Assembly (NCBI GenBank): GCA_937901055.1
Contig: CALCGO010000570.1
Location: forward strand, 1 to 6,403
Length of the DNA stretch: 6,403 bases
Direction of reading: 5' to 3'
From: an uncultured Rhodobacterales bacterium
Lineage (GTDB): Bacteria; Pseudomonadota; Alphaproteobacteria; Rhodobacterales; Rhodobacteraceae
Each line of letters starts with the position of its first letter. Position 1 is the stretch's first letter. Positions 1 to 5,246 of the stretch are shown here, piece by piece. Under the pieces are notes generated by a model. The model had not been told where the DNA came from and did not search any database. It worked only from the letters and a program-made list of their open reading frames with translations. The position numbers were made by a program, and so were the translations under genes.

Positions 1-282
1 CCAAGGGGATATTTCACCATTATCCACCGCACGGAACGATTGGCGGATATACTTGCCGCGCTGGAAGGCAAGGCTGGCGATATCCATATCTTGCCACTGG
101 CTTCACGCGGGGGGCGCTCGGCTGGGCGTGTGATTGTGCGGGCCCGTAAAGGGGCAGGCGGGGCGCTGAAACTGCTTGCGCCGTTAATACTTCATCAAGG
201 TATGGCACATTCTAAAGACGAAGATTCATTTCGGCCAGAAGTACGAAACATATTGCGAAATACTCAACCTATAGTAATGTAA
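1..282 (+). CDS. TrmN6-like tRNA (adenine-N6)-methyltransferase, C-terminal part (5' end outside window)
   Basis: The reading frame is open from the first base and ends at TAA 280-282, giving 93 residues of a longer protein. It begins PRGYFTIIHRTERLADILAAL and continues through DIHILPLASR, AGRVIVRARKG and LLAPLILH. This order (a beta strand ending in IHR, a short helix, a Pro-Leu turn, a strand with RxRKG, then a Pro-Leu-x-Leu-His end) is what I recall for the C-terminus of alphaproteobacterial TrmN6/YfiC-type 'small methyltransferase domain' proteins, about 250 residues long. The family uses S-adenosylmethionine to methylate N6 of adenine 37 in tRNA-Val. The SAM-binding motif and the catalytic NPPY are not in the window, so activity cannot be judged here. 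The last 25 or so residues (after LILHQG) are polar and poorly conserved. No strong terminator follows; the short palindrome at 301-323 is the only candidate. Family call fairly sure, exact substrate inferred. Confidence 0.72.
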   Translation, partial: PRGYFTIIHRTERLADILAALEGKAGDIHILPLASRGGRSAGRVIVRARKGAGGALKLLAPLILHQGMAHSKDEDSFRPEVRNILRNTQPIVM

Positions 283-300
283 CTTTACCATATTTTAAGA

Positions 301-323
301 TTAATCCACCTAAGGTGGTTTAA
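301..323. promoter_or_regulatory. 23-bp near-perfect palindrome upstream of the DMT transporter gene
   Basis: The arms TTAATCCACCT and AGGTGGTTTAA flank a single central A (312). They are inverted repeats except for one T/T position (305 and 319). The element lies between trmN6 and the transporter, ending 3 nt before the Shine-Dalgarno sequence GGTGAGG (326-332). A symmetric site here could be an operator for a regulator of the transporter. As RNA it can form only a 5-bp CCACC/GGTGG stem with a 3-nt loop plus weak A-U pairs below it, followed by TTTAA, so it would be a poor terminator. Function is inferred; the symmetry is directly visible. Confidence 0.4.
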
Positions 324-336
324 CTGGTGAGGTTGA

Positions 337-1245
337 ATGAGAATAGGCGTTGGAATTTTGGTGGCCGCTATGGCGTTAACGCCGCTGACGGACGGATTTT
401 CAAAGGCGCTCGGCACAGATCAAACAGCGTTTTTCATATGCTTTTCGCGCTACTTCGTTGCCGGTCTCATCTCACTGGGCATCGCAGTAGTGTTTCGAAA
501 GCCAATCGAAATTCCGCACCATGACCGCCTTGGGCAGGTGTTTCGAACAGGGTTAATGATGGGCGCGATGACGGCGTTAATTTTTGCGTTGTCTATCGTA
601 CCGCTTGCCAAAGCTGTCGGCGGATTTTTGATCGCGCCGGTCGTCGCGTCGCTGATCTCGGTATTGTTGTACAAAGAAAAAATGGATGGCTATAGGTTCG
701 CCGGCGCCGTGCTTAGTTTCGCAGGGGCGTACGTGATTTTAAGGCCCGAAGGCAGTATGGAGTTGGGCACCTTTATGGCTTTGCTAGGTGGCTTTCTTCT
801 GGGCGCCTATCTCGCCACAACCCGGCGGGCGAGCGCATGTGGGGATGCATTTTCCACCTTGGTGGTGCAATGCATTCTGGGGTCGGCGATGGTCGCCCCA
901 TTGGCATTTTGGGGCGGATTGCCGAGCATTTCGCCGCAAAATATTATATATATCGTTGCACTGGGTGTTGTCTCGGCGATCTGCCACTTCTTGACAGTGG
1001 CGGCCTATAATCGTGCAGATGCATCAGTATTGGCCCCGTTCTTCTATTTCAACATCGTGTTCGCCATCCCCGTCGGGTATTTCTGGTTCCACGAACTGCC
1101 AACCCAGATGACCCTTATAGGCTTGGCTGGAATCACGTCCGGAGGCGTTGTAGCGATGCTTTCAACAAATGCGCATGTGAACCCGTTTACGGGGATTTTT
1201 GCCATCCCTTGGCAATTTGTGAAAAATTTTTCCTTGAAGACTTGA
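337..1245 (+). CDS. DMT superfamily (EamA-type) inner-membrane transporter
   Basis: A 302-residue, strongly hydrophobic protein with about ten membrane segments, at roughly residues 3-20, 32-52, 72-90, 94-111, 119-136, 145-161, 173-191, 203-220, 230-249 and 258-276. It has the two-fold EamA repeat. The first half ends SLISVLLYKEKMDGYRFAGA then AYVILRPEG, matching the family pattern of a charged 'E-K/R' turn after helix 4. The second half repeats this with VLAPFFYFNIVFAIPVGYFWFHE. Such proteins export or import small metabolites by secondary transport; the substrate cannot be read from the sequence. ATG 337 follows GGTGAGG (326-332) with 4 nt spacing, and two in-frame TGA codons (328 and 334) rule out an upstream start. 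A 26-residue tail after the last helix (NPFTGIFAIPWQFVKNF) is somewhat longer than usual. It lies in the same direction as trmN6, 54 nt downstream, and may be cotranscribed with it or have its own promoter near the palindrome at 301-323. Confidence 0.9.
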   Translation: MRIGVGILVAAMALTPLTDGFSKALGTDQTAFFICFSRYFVAGLISLGIAVVFRKPIEIPHHDRLGQVFRTGLMMGAMTALIFALSIVPLAKAVGGFLIAPVVASLISVLLYKEKMDGYRFAGAVLSFAGAYVILRPEGSMELGTFMALLGGFLLGAYLATTRRASACGDAFSTLVVQCILGSAMVAPLAFWGGLPSISPQNIIYIVALGVVSAICHFLTVAAYNRADASVLAPFFYFNIVFAIPVGYFWFHELPTQMTLIGLAGITSGGVVAMLSTNAHVNPFTGIFAIPWQFVKNFSLKT

Positions 1246-1272
1246 TGACAACGCATATCTTTTATGGTGAGA

Positions 1273-1278
1273 TACAAT
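1273..1278 (+). promoter_or_regulatory. possible -10 hexamer for the ydcH-like gene
   Basis: TACAAT differs by one base from the TATAAT consensus and lies 30 nt before the ATG at 1309, in the 63-nt gap after the transporter. No convincing -35 hexamer sits 16-18 nt upstream (around 1250-1255 the sequence is AACGCA). It is therefore only a candidate, and cotranscription with the transporter remains equally possible. Confidence 0.25.
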
Positions 1279-1308
1279 CATTACCACAATTCAAACAAGG
1301 AGAGAAAT

Positions 1309-1479
1309 ATGAGCCTGACTTCCCATCTGTCCGAGCTACGTAAGAAACACGAGTCCCTATCCGGTAAGATTGAAGTTGAGCAACGAAGTCCTGGGTCCGA
1401 CGATTTAGTCGTCGCCGATCTTAAAAAGGAAAAGCTACGTCTCAAAGAAGAGATCGAGCGGGTCGCTGCGCAGGTTTAA
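1309..1479 (+). CDS. YdcH/DUF465 family small coiled-coil protein
   Basis: A 56-residue protein beginning MSLTSHLSELRKKHESLSGKI, highly charged and almost entirely helical in character, with heptad-like leucines. It matches the DUF465 (YdcH) pattern: an N-terminal helix with L-x-E-L-x-x-K-H, a central turn containing RSPGSDDLVVADLKKEK, and a second helix KLRLKEEIERV. The family is widespread and small; its molecular role is not established and I do not assign one. The start at 1309 is chosen because AAGGAGAG (1297-1304) stands at ideal spacing. The upstream in-frame ATG at 1264 would place that Shine-Dalgarno sequence inside the gene and add 15 residues unlike the family. Its stop TAA (1477-1479) overlaps the stop codon of the convergent transporter gene. 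Length is normal for the family. Confidence 0.88.
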   Translation: MSLTSHLSELRKKHESLSGKIEVEQRSPGSDDLVVADLKKEKLRLKEEIERVAAQV

Positions 1480-2336
1480 CGATTAGCGAGTGCGGCCAGC
1501 GCCGCGCCTGCAGTAATCAAAGTCGCTGCCAGCAACAGAGTCCAGCTGGCAGTGGCGTATCCGGCAAGTATCAAAATAACAGTTGATAGCATTGGGGCCG
1601 CATAAGACGCGACGCCCAAAATTTGAATGTCGCCCTTTTTGACACCAATATCCCATATATAAAAAGCTAGTCCGACAGGGCCGAGGCCAAGACCAACTAC
1701 AGAACCCCATCCGATTATGCCCGCAGGCCAAATGGTTTCCTCTAACCCCAAATGTGCAACCAGTGACAGGCCTGCTGCTGCTAGGCAGAAGATTGCGACA
1801 CTTTCGGTCGGTGTTTTGCCTGCAAGGCGTGATAGCACTGAATATCCCGACCAAGTGAAGGCACATATAATGGCGGCTCCGTAGCCTGCCCAGTTCTCGC
1901 TGGAAAACGCGGCAGCCCCGCCGCCGACGATAAGTGCAGCACCGCCGAATGCGATAAGCGCGCCGAGGATGTGCAGTGGCTTCAGGCGTTCACCTGGCAA
2001 AAGCCCTGAAAACAAGACGATCAACAGGGGCCATAGATAGGCAATTAACCCTGCCTCGGCTGGTGAGGCCAGCTTTAAGGCCGTGAAGTAGAAGAAGTGA
2101 TATCCGAAAATTCCACCGACTCCCAACGCCCATATTTTCCAATTGATTCCGCGTAAAATGCCAAACCCGTTGCCCCCAAACGCTATCCACAAAAGACCAA
2201 TCGCGCCGCCGATCGCGAAGCACATCGCGCTTAGTTGAAATGCAGGGACTTCCGACGCGCCAACGGTGAGTGTGGCTAGGAACGCCCATAAAAGCACTGC
2301 ACCGAAACCGATGTATGTTGCGCGATTTCGGGTCAT
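1476..2336 (-). CDS. DMT superfamily (EamA/YddG-like) inner-membrane transporter
   Basis: A 286-residue protein with about ten membrane segments (roughly 6-25, 33-51, 66-86, 94-112, 121-139, 149-167, 178-196, 206-225, 236-258, 263-283). The opening MTRNRATYIGFGAVLLWAFL resembles that of YddG, the aromatic amino acid exporter. Both EamA repeats are clear: AYLWPLLIVLFSGLLPGERLKPLHILGA in the first, and GPVGLAFYIWDIGVKKGD with LGVASYAAPMLST in the second. An export role for an amino-acid-like metabolite is an inference. ATG at 2336 is chosen over the in-frame ATG at 2390. It forms an ATGA overlap with the TGA of the upstream amidotransferase, and the 18 extra residues from 2390 (MGIVDPQVPRSCGHSQQE) are polar and unlike the family. 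The Shine-Dalgarno sequence is weak (AAGAA), consistent with translational coupling. It ends tail-to-tail with the ydcH-like gene, leaving no space for an intergenic terminator. Confidence 0.9.
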   Translation of the reverse strand: MTRNRATYIGFGAVLLWAFLATLTVGASEVPAFQLSAMCFAIGGAIGLLWIAFGGNGFGILRGINWKIWALGVGGIFGYHFFYFTALKLASPAEAGLIAYLWPLLIVLFSGLLPGERLKPLHILGALIAFGGAALIVGGGAAAFSSENWAGYGAAIICAFTWSGYSVLSRLAGKTPTESVAIFCLAAAGLSLVAHLGLEETIWPAGIIGWGSVVGLGLGPVGLAFYIWDIGVKKGDIQILGVASYAAPMLSTVILILAGYATASWTLLLAATLITAGAALAALANR

Positions 2337-3070
2337 TTCTTGTTGTGAGTGGCCGCAAGATCGAGGAACTTGTGGATCCACAATGCCCAATCCGCATTAT
2401 TAACCGGCAGCCCTAAAGTCGCACGGGCTTTGCTGGCATCATCTTCGGAAAACACATCGGGTACGCGCAATTCAATCAAGTCATCAATGAAATCAGCCGA
2501 AAACTCGGGGTGCGGTTGAACGCTTAACGCGTCTGGATTTTCCGGATCACCGTAAACCAACGCTGCGTATGGGCAAAACTCGGAACTCGCAATGACCGTG
2601 GCTGTCTCCGGCAAGTCTATAACTTGATCTTGGTGCACAGCGTGACCCGAAAACGCCTCGTCGGATCCACCCATCCAAGTCGGTTTTGCTTCAATGGTGT
2701 AGTCGTGAACGCCAAGGCCCCAGCCCTTATGGGATTTTTCGACTTTTCCACCAAGCGCTTCAGCTAGAATCTGGTGACCAAAACAAATTCCCGCCAGCGG
2801 AATTTTATGATCAACCGAAGTTAGAATGAATTCCTTAAGAGGGCCGATCCACGGCAAGTCCTCGTAGACGCCAAACTTCGATCCAGTAATAATCCAGCCG
2901 TCAGCGTCATCAGGGGTTTCGGGCAGTTCACCATCGAGAACTTTAACGCCAAAAAAATCCACATCTGGGTCGATCGCATGCAAAAGGCGTTTGAACATCG
3001 ACGGATAATCGCCGTGTTTGTCTAACAAATCATCGCTGATTTCGCCGGTTTCGAGAATGCCAATTTTCAT
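2333..3070 (-). CDS. class I glutamine amidotransferase-like (GATase1) protein
   Basis: A 245-residue stand-alone class I glutamine amidotransferase domain. The nucleophile elbow is GICFGHQ with Cys96; the other triad members lie in SVQPHPEF as His187 and Glu189. The oxyanion region is ITGSKFGVYED (61-71), and HAVHQDQV (143-150) is the usual His-Gln-Asp segment preceding the second half. It resembles the GATase1 subfamily that includes GMP-synthase-like and gamma-glutamyl peptidase-like proteins. There is no synthetase domain and no visible partner enzyme, so it may hydrolyse gamma-glutamyl amides or donate ammonia; the substrate is unknown. The C-terminal extension (residues 205-245, ending DWALWIHKFLDLAATHNKK) is typical of the subfamily. 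ATG 3070 is chosen because AGGAC (3077-3081) sits 6 nt upstream and the conserved MKIGILETG begins there; the in-frame ATG at 3115 lacks a ribosome site. It overlaps the downstream transporter gene by 4 nt. Confidence 0.9.
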   Translation of the reverse strand: MKIGILETGEISDDLLDKHGDYPSMFKRLLHAIDPDVDFFGVKVLDGELPETPDDADGWIITGSKFGVYEDLPWIGPLKEFILTSVDHKIPLAGICFGHQILAEALGGKVEKSHKGWGLGVHDYTIEAKPTWMGGSDEAFSGHAVHQDQVIDLPETATVIASSEFCPYAALVYGDPENPDALSVQPHPEFSADFIDDLIELRVPDVFSEDDASKARATLGLPVNNADWALWIHKFLDLAATHNKK

Positions 3071-3076
3071 CGTAAC

Positions 3077-3081
3077 GTCCT
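3077..3081 (-). promoter_or_regulatory. Shine-Dalgarno sequence setting the amidotransferase start
   Basis: AGGAC on the minus strand, 6 nt before the ATG at 3070. It decides the start in favour of MKIGILETG rather than the ATG 45 nt further upstream (3115), which is preceded by A-rich sequence without a purine-rich ribosome site. Confidence 0.6.
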
Positions 3082-3140
3082 GTAAATGTCTTTTGCTTAG
3101 TGCCCTCTTAATCACGTTTTAATGTTGTTGGAAATCATCA

Positions 3141-3178
3141 TTTCAAAATAATGCGCGACGGAATAAACCGCCGCGCAT
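3141..3178 (-). terminator. intrinsic terminator of the phaA-phaB operon
   Basis: On the minus strand an 11-bp stem (ATGCGCGGCGG pairing with CCGTCGCGCAT, one G-U pair) closes a 6-nt TTTATT loop and is followed by TATTTTGAAA. The arms lie at 3151-3161 and 3168-3178. It stands 25 nt past the phaB stop codon. On the plus strand the same position would be an A-C mismatch and the following sequence is less T-rich, so the element is oriented to stop minus-strand transcripts. It separates phaAB from the amidotransferase gene, which therefore probably has its own promoter in 3071-3150. A weak candidate there is TTGAAA, 17 nt, ATTAAA. Confidence 0.85.
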
Positions 3179-3202
3179 AAGTATTGTTCGTTGGTCGTTA
3201 CT

Positions 3203-3928
3203 TTAAACTACGAACTGCCCGCCGTTTGCAGTCAAAGTCGATCCAGTAATGAAACCCGCATCGTCTGATGCTAGGAATACTACACAACGCGCGATTTCTT
3301 CTGGTTCGCCCAGACGACCAACCGGAATTTGCGGAATGACTTTTTCATTCAGAACTTTTTCGGGCACAGCACGAACCATTTCAGTGCCGATATATCCGGG
3401 GCAAATCGCATTAACCGTGATGCCCTTAAAAGCACCTTCTTGAGCCAAAGCTTTGGTGAACCCTAGGTCGCCTGCCTTAGCCGCGGAATAGTTAACCTGA
3501 CCCATCTGACCCTTCTGACCGTTGATCGAGCTGATGTTGATAATGCGGCCAAAGCTGCGGTCGCGCATGCCCGTCCAGATCGGGTGGGTCATGTTGAAAA
3601 TACCGGTCAGGTTGGTATCGATCACCTCTTTCCAGCTCTGCGGGGTCATTTTGTGGAACATCGCGTCCCGCGTGATGCCAGCATTGTTGACCAGTACCTC
3701 GATTGGTCCTAGGTCGGCTTCGACCTTCGCAATACCTTCCGCGCATTCATCATAATCCGCAACAGACCACTTGTATGTCTTAATGCCCGTTTCGGCGGTG
3801 AACTTGGCGGCAGCCTCGTCGTTGCCGGCATACGTTGCGCCGACTGTGTAGCCTTCGCCCTTCAGTGCGATCGAGATGGCCGCGCCTATGCCGCGCGTAC
3901 CACCTGTAACTAATGCAATTCGTCCCAT
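3203..3928 (-). CDS. phaB: acetoacetyl-CoA reductase (PhaB/PhbB)
   Basis: A 241-residue short-chain dehydrogenase, the normal length for PhaB, reducing acetoacetyl-CoA to (R)-3-hydroxybutyryl-CoA in the cytoplasm, the second step of poly-3-hydroxybutyrate synthesis. Visible motifs are the Rossmann glycine motif TGGTRGIG (8-15), NNAG (81-84), the structural Asn106 in DTNLTG, and the PhaB signature NISSINGQKGQMGQVNYSAAKAG. That signature supplies the catalytic Ser134, Tyr147 and Lys151. GITRDAMFHKMT and the C-terminus GSTLTANGGQFVV also match Rhodobacterales PhaB as I recall it. PhaB enzymes usually use NADPH; cofactor preference cannot be fixed by eye here. FabG is the main alternative, but the INGQKGQ segment and the phaA neighbour favour PhaB. 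ATG 3928 follows GGGGAA at good spacing. It lies 22 nt after phaA in the same operon and is followed by a strong terminator. Confidence 0.96.
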   Translation of the reverse strand: MGRIALVTGGTRGIGAAISIALKGEGYTVGATYAGNDEAAAKFTAETGIKTYKWSVADYDECAEGIAKVEADLGPIEVLVNNAGITRDAMFHKMTPQSWKEVIDTNLTGIFNMTHPIWTGMRDRSFGRIINISSINGQKGQMGQVNYSAAKAGDLGFTKALAQEGAFKGITVNAICPGYIGTEMVRAVPEKVLNEKVIPQIPVGRLGEPEEIARCVVFLASDDAGFITGSTLTANGGQFVV

Positions 3929-3950
3929 TTTATTCCCCTAGATGTTGGTT

Positions 3951-5126
3951 TTAGTCGCGCTCAAGGCACATTGCTACGCCCATACCGCCGCCGATACACA
4001 GCGTGGCAAGGCCCTTTTTGGCGTCACGCCGCTGCATTTCGAACAAAAGAGTGTTCAAAATACGCGCACCGGATGCGCCGATCGGATGGCCGATCGCAAT
4101 CGCACCACCGTTAACGTTAACGATTTCGGGGTCCCAACCCATGTCTTTGTTGACGGCACAAGCTTGCGCCGCGAAAGCTTCGTTCGCTTCAACGAGATCA
4201 AGTTCGCTCGCGTCCCAACCAGCTTTTTCCAAAGCTTTACGGCTGGCGTAAATCGGCCCAACACCCATGATTGAAGGGTCAAGGCCAACTGTCGCGTAAG
4301 ATGCAATCCGCGCCAGTGGTTTGATCCCGCGCTTTGCCGCATTTTCTGCCGTCATCAGCAACGTCATCGCGGCACCATCATTCAAACCGGAAGCATTAGC
4401 CGCAGTAACCGACCCATCTTTCGCAAATGCGGGGCGTAGTTTCTGCATCGCTTCCATGGTCGCACCGTGGCGGATGTATTCGTCGCTATCGACGATAATT
4501 TCGCCTTTGCGGGTCTTAATAGTAAACGGCACGATCTCGTCTGTGAATTTGCCAGCTTTCTGAGCAGCCTCGGCTTTGTTCTGCGAGGCGACGGCGAAGG
4601 CGTCCTGCGTTTCGCGGTCAATTTCCCACTTCTCGGCGACATTTTCCGCCGTGGTACCCATGTGATAGCCGTTGAAAGCATCCCATAGGCCGTCTTTGAT
4701 CATTGAATCGATGAACTTCATGTCGCCCATTTTCTGGCCCGACCGCAGGTTCGCAACGTGTGGTGAAAGCGACATACTTTCCTGACCACCCGCCACAACA
4801 ATTTCAGCGTCGCCAAGCATAATATGCTGTGCCCCGAGCGCCACCGCCCGTAGACCGGAACCGCAAACCTGATTAATGCTCCACGCAGCGCTTTCAATCG
4901 GCAGACCTGCATTTATGTGAGCCTGACGCGCGGGGTTTTGCCCCTGACCCGCAGTTAATACCTGTCCGAGAATGGTTTCGGATACATCTGCCGCATCAAC
5001 ACCTGCGCGTTGCAAAACTGCCTTGATGGTTGCCGTGCCCAAATCATGGGCTGGCGTACTCGCAAATGATCCCAAGAAACTTCCAACGGCGGTTCGCGCA
5101 GCTGAAGCTATTACGATATTGGTCAT
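3951..5126 (-). CDS. phaA: acetyl-CoA C-acetyltransferase (beta-ketothiolase, PhaA/PhbA)
   Basis: A 391-residue biosynthetic thiolase of exactly the usual length, condensing two acetyl-CoA into acetoacetyl-CoA in the cytoplasm. The acyl-accepting Cys88 is in NQVCGSGLRAV, His347 in GGAIAIGHPIGASGARI, and the second catalytic Cys377 in LCIGGGMGVAMCLE, all at expected positions. Also visible are the N-terminal IASAARTAVGSFLGS, the GGQESMS segment (about 113-119) and NASGLNDGAA with VEANEAFAAQA. The pattern is that of type II (PhaA/AtoB) thiolase rather than the degradative FadA type. ATG 5126 is preceded by AAAAGGAA at suitable spacing. phaB follows after 22 nt, so the two genes form an operon supplying PHB monomer. 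Expression probably starts in the 120-nt region upstream (5127-5246), which holds a TGC-rich palindrome at 5176-5195. No anomalies seen. Confidence 0.97.
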   Translation of the reverse strand: MTNIVIASAARTAVGSFLGSFASTPAHDLGTATIKAVLQRAGVDAADVSETILGQVLTAGQGQNPARQAHINAGLPIESAAWSINQVCGSGLRAVALGAQHIMLGDAEIVVAGGQESMSLSPHVANLRSGQKMGDMKFIDSMIKDGLWDAFNGYHMGTTAENVAEKWEIDRETQDAFAVASQNKAEAAQKAGKFTDEIVPFTIKTRKGEIIVDSDEYIRHGATMEAMQKLRPAFAKDGSVTAANASGLNDGAAMTLLMTAENAAKRGIKPLARIASYATVGLDPSIMGVGPIYASRKALEKAGWDASELDLVEANEAFAAQACAVNKDMGWDPEIVNVNGGAIAIGHPIGASGARILNTLLFEMQRRDAKKGLATLCIGGGMGVAMCLERD

Positions 5127-5165
5127 GGGGTATTCCTTTTGTCATGCCCTGATAATGTGATTCGC

Positions 5166-5195
5166 ATTGTGACTTATTGTGCAGTGCAGCGCAAT
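5166..5195 (-). promoter_or_regulatory. TGC-rich palindromic element upstream of phaA, possible PhaR operator and promoter
   Basis: On the minus strand positions 5195-5176 read ATTGCGCTGCACTGCACAAT, an inverted repeat with 7-bp arms (ATTGCGC and GCACAAT, one mismatch). It contains CTGC-ACT-GCAC, one base from the CTGC-N3-GMAG site that I recall for PhaR, the PHB-sensing repressor of Rhodobacter. A second CACAAT copy lies 10 nt further on (5171-5166). TTGCGC (5194-5189) and that CACAAT are separated by 17 nt, so they could be a weak -35/-10 pair overlapped by the operator. The region lies 40 to 69 nt before the phaA start. The symmetry is visible; the PhaR and promoter roles are inferred. Confidence 0.45.
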
Positions 5196-5246
5196 AAAAT
5201 TTCTTAAAATGTTTGAAATAGGTAACATTCGGTTGATTGAATGAAG

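Noticed and set aside
270..275. TATAGT as a -10 hexamer for the first transporter
   Set aside because: It lies inside the methyltransferase coding end and has no -35 at suitable spacing, so it is not distinguishable from chance.
1264..1308. Longer N-terminus for the YdcH-like protein starting at ATG 1264
   Set aside because: It would put the strong AAGGAGAG site inside the gene and add residues not seen in the family.
2337..2390. Longer N-terminus for the second transporter starting at ATG 2390
   Set aside because: The extra 18 residues are polar and non-conserved, and the ATGA overlap at 2336 is the standard coupled start.
1990..2397. 135-codon minus-strand frame overlapping the YddG-like transporter in another phase
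   Set aside because: The product is rich in Arg, Ser and Trp without any domain, while the other phase encodes a clear ten-helix transporter.
3942..4274. 110-codon plus-strand frame opposite the 3' end of phaA
   Set aside because: It is antisense to the conserved thiolase C-terminus, with no recognisable domain and no ribosome site.
5226..5243. CATTC/GAATG hairpin just after the PhaC-like stop, considered as a terminator
   Set aside because: Only a 5-bp stem with an 8-nt loop and no T-run after it. It is too weak to call, and readthrough into phaA is possible.
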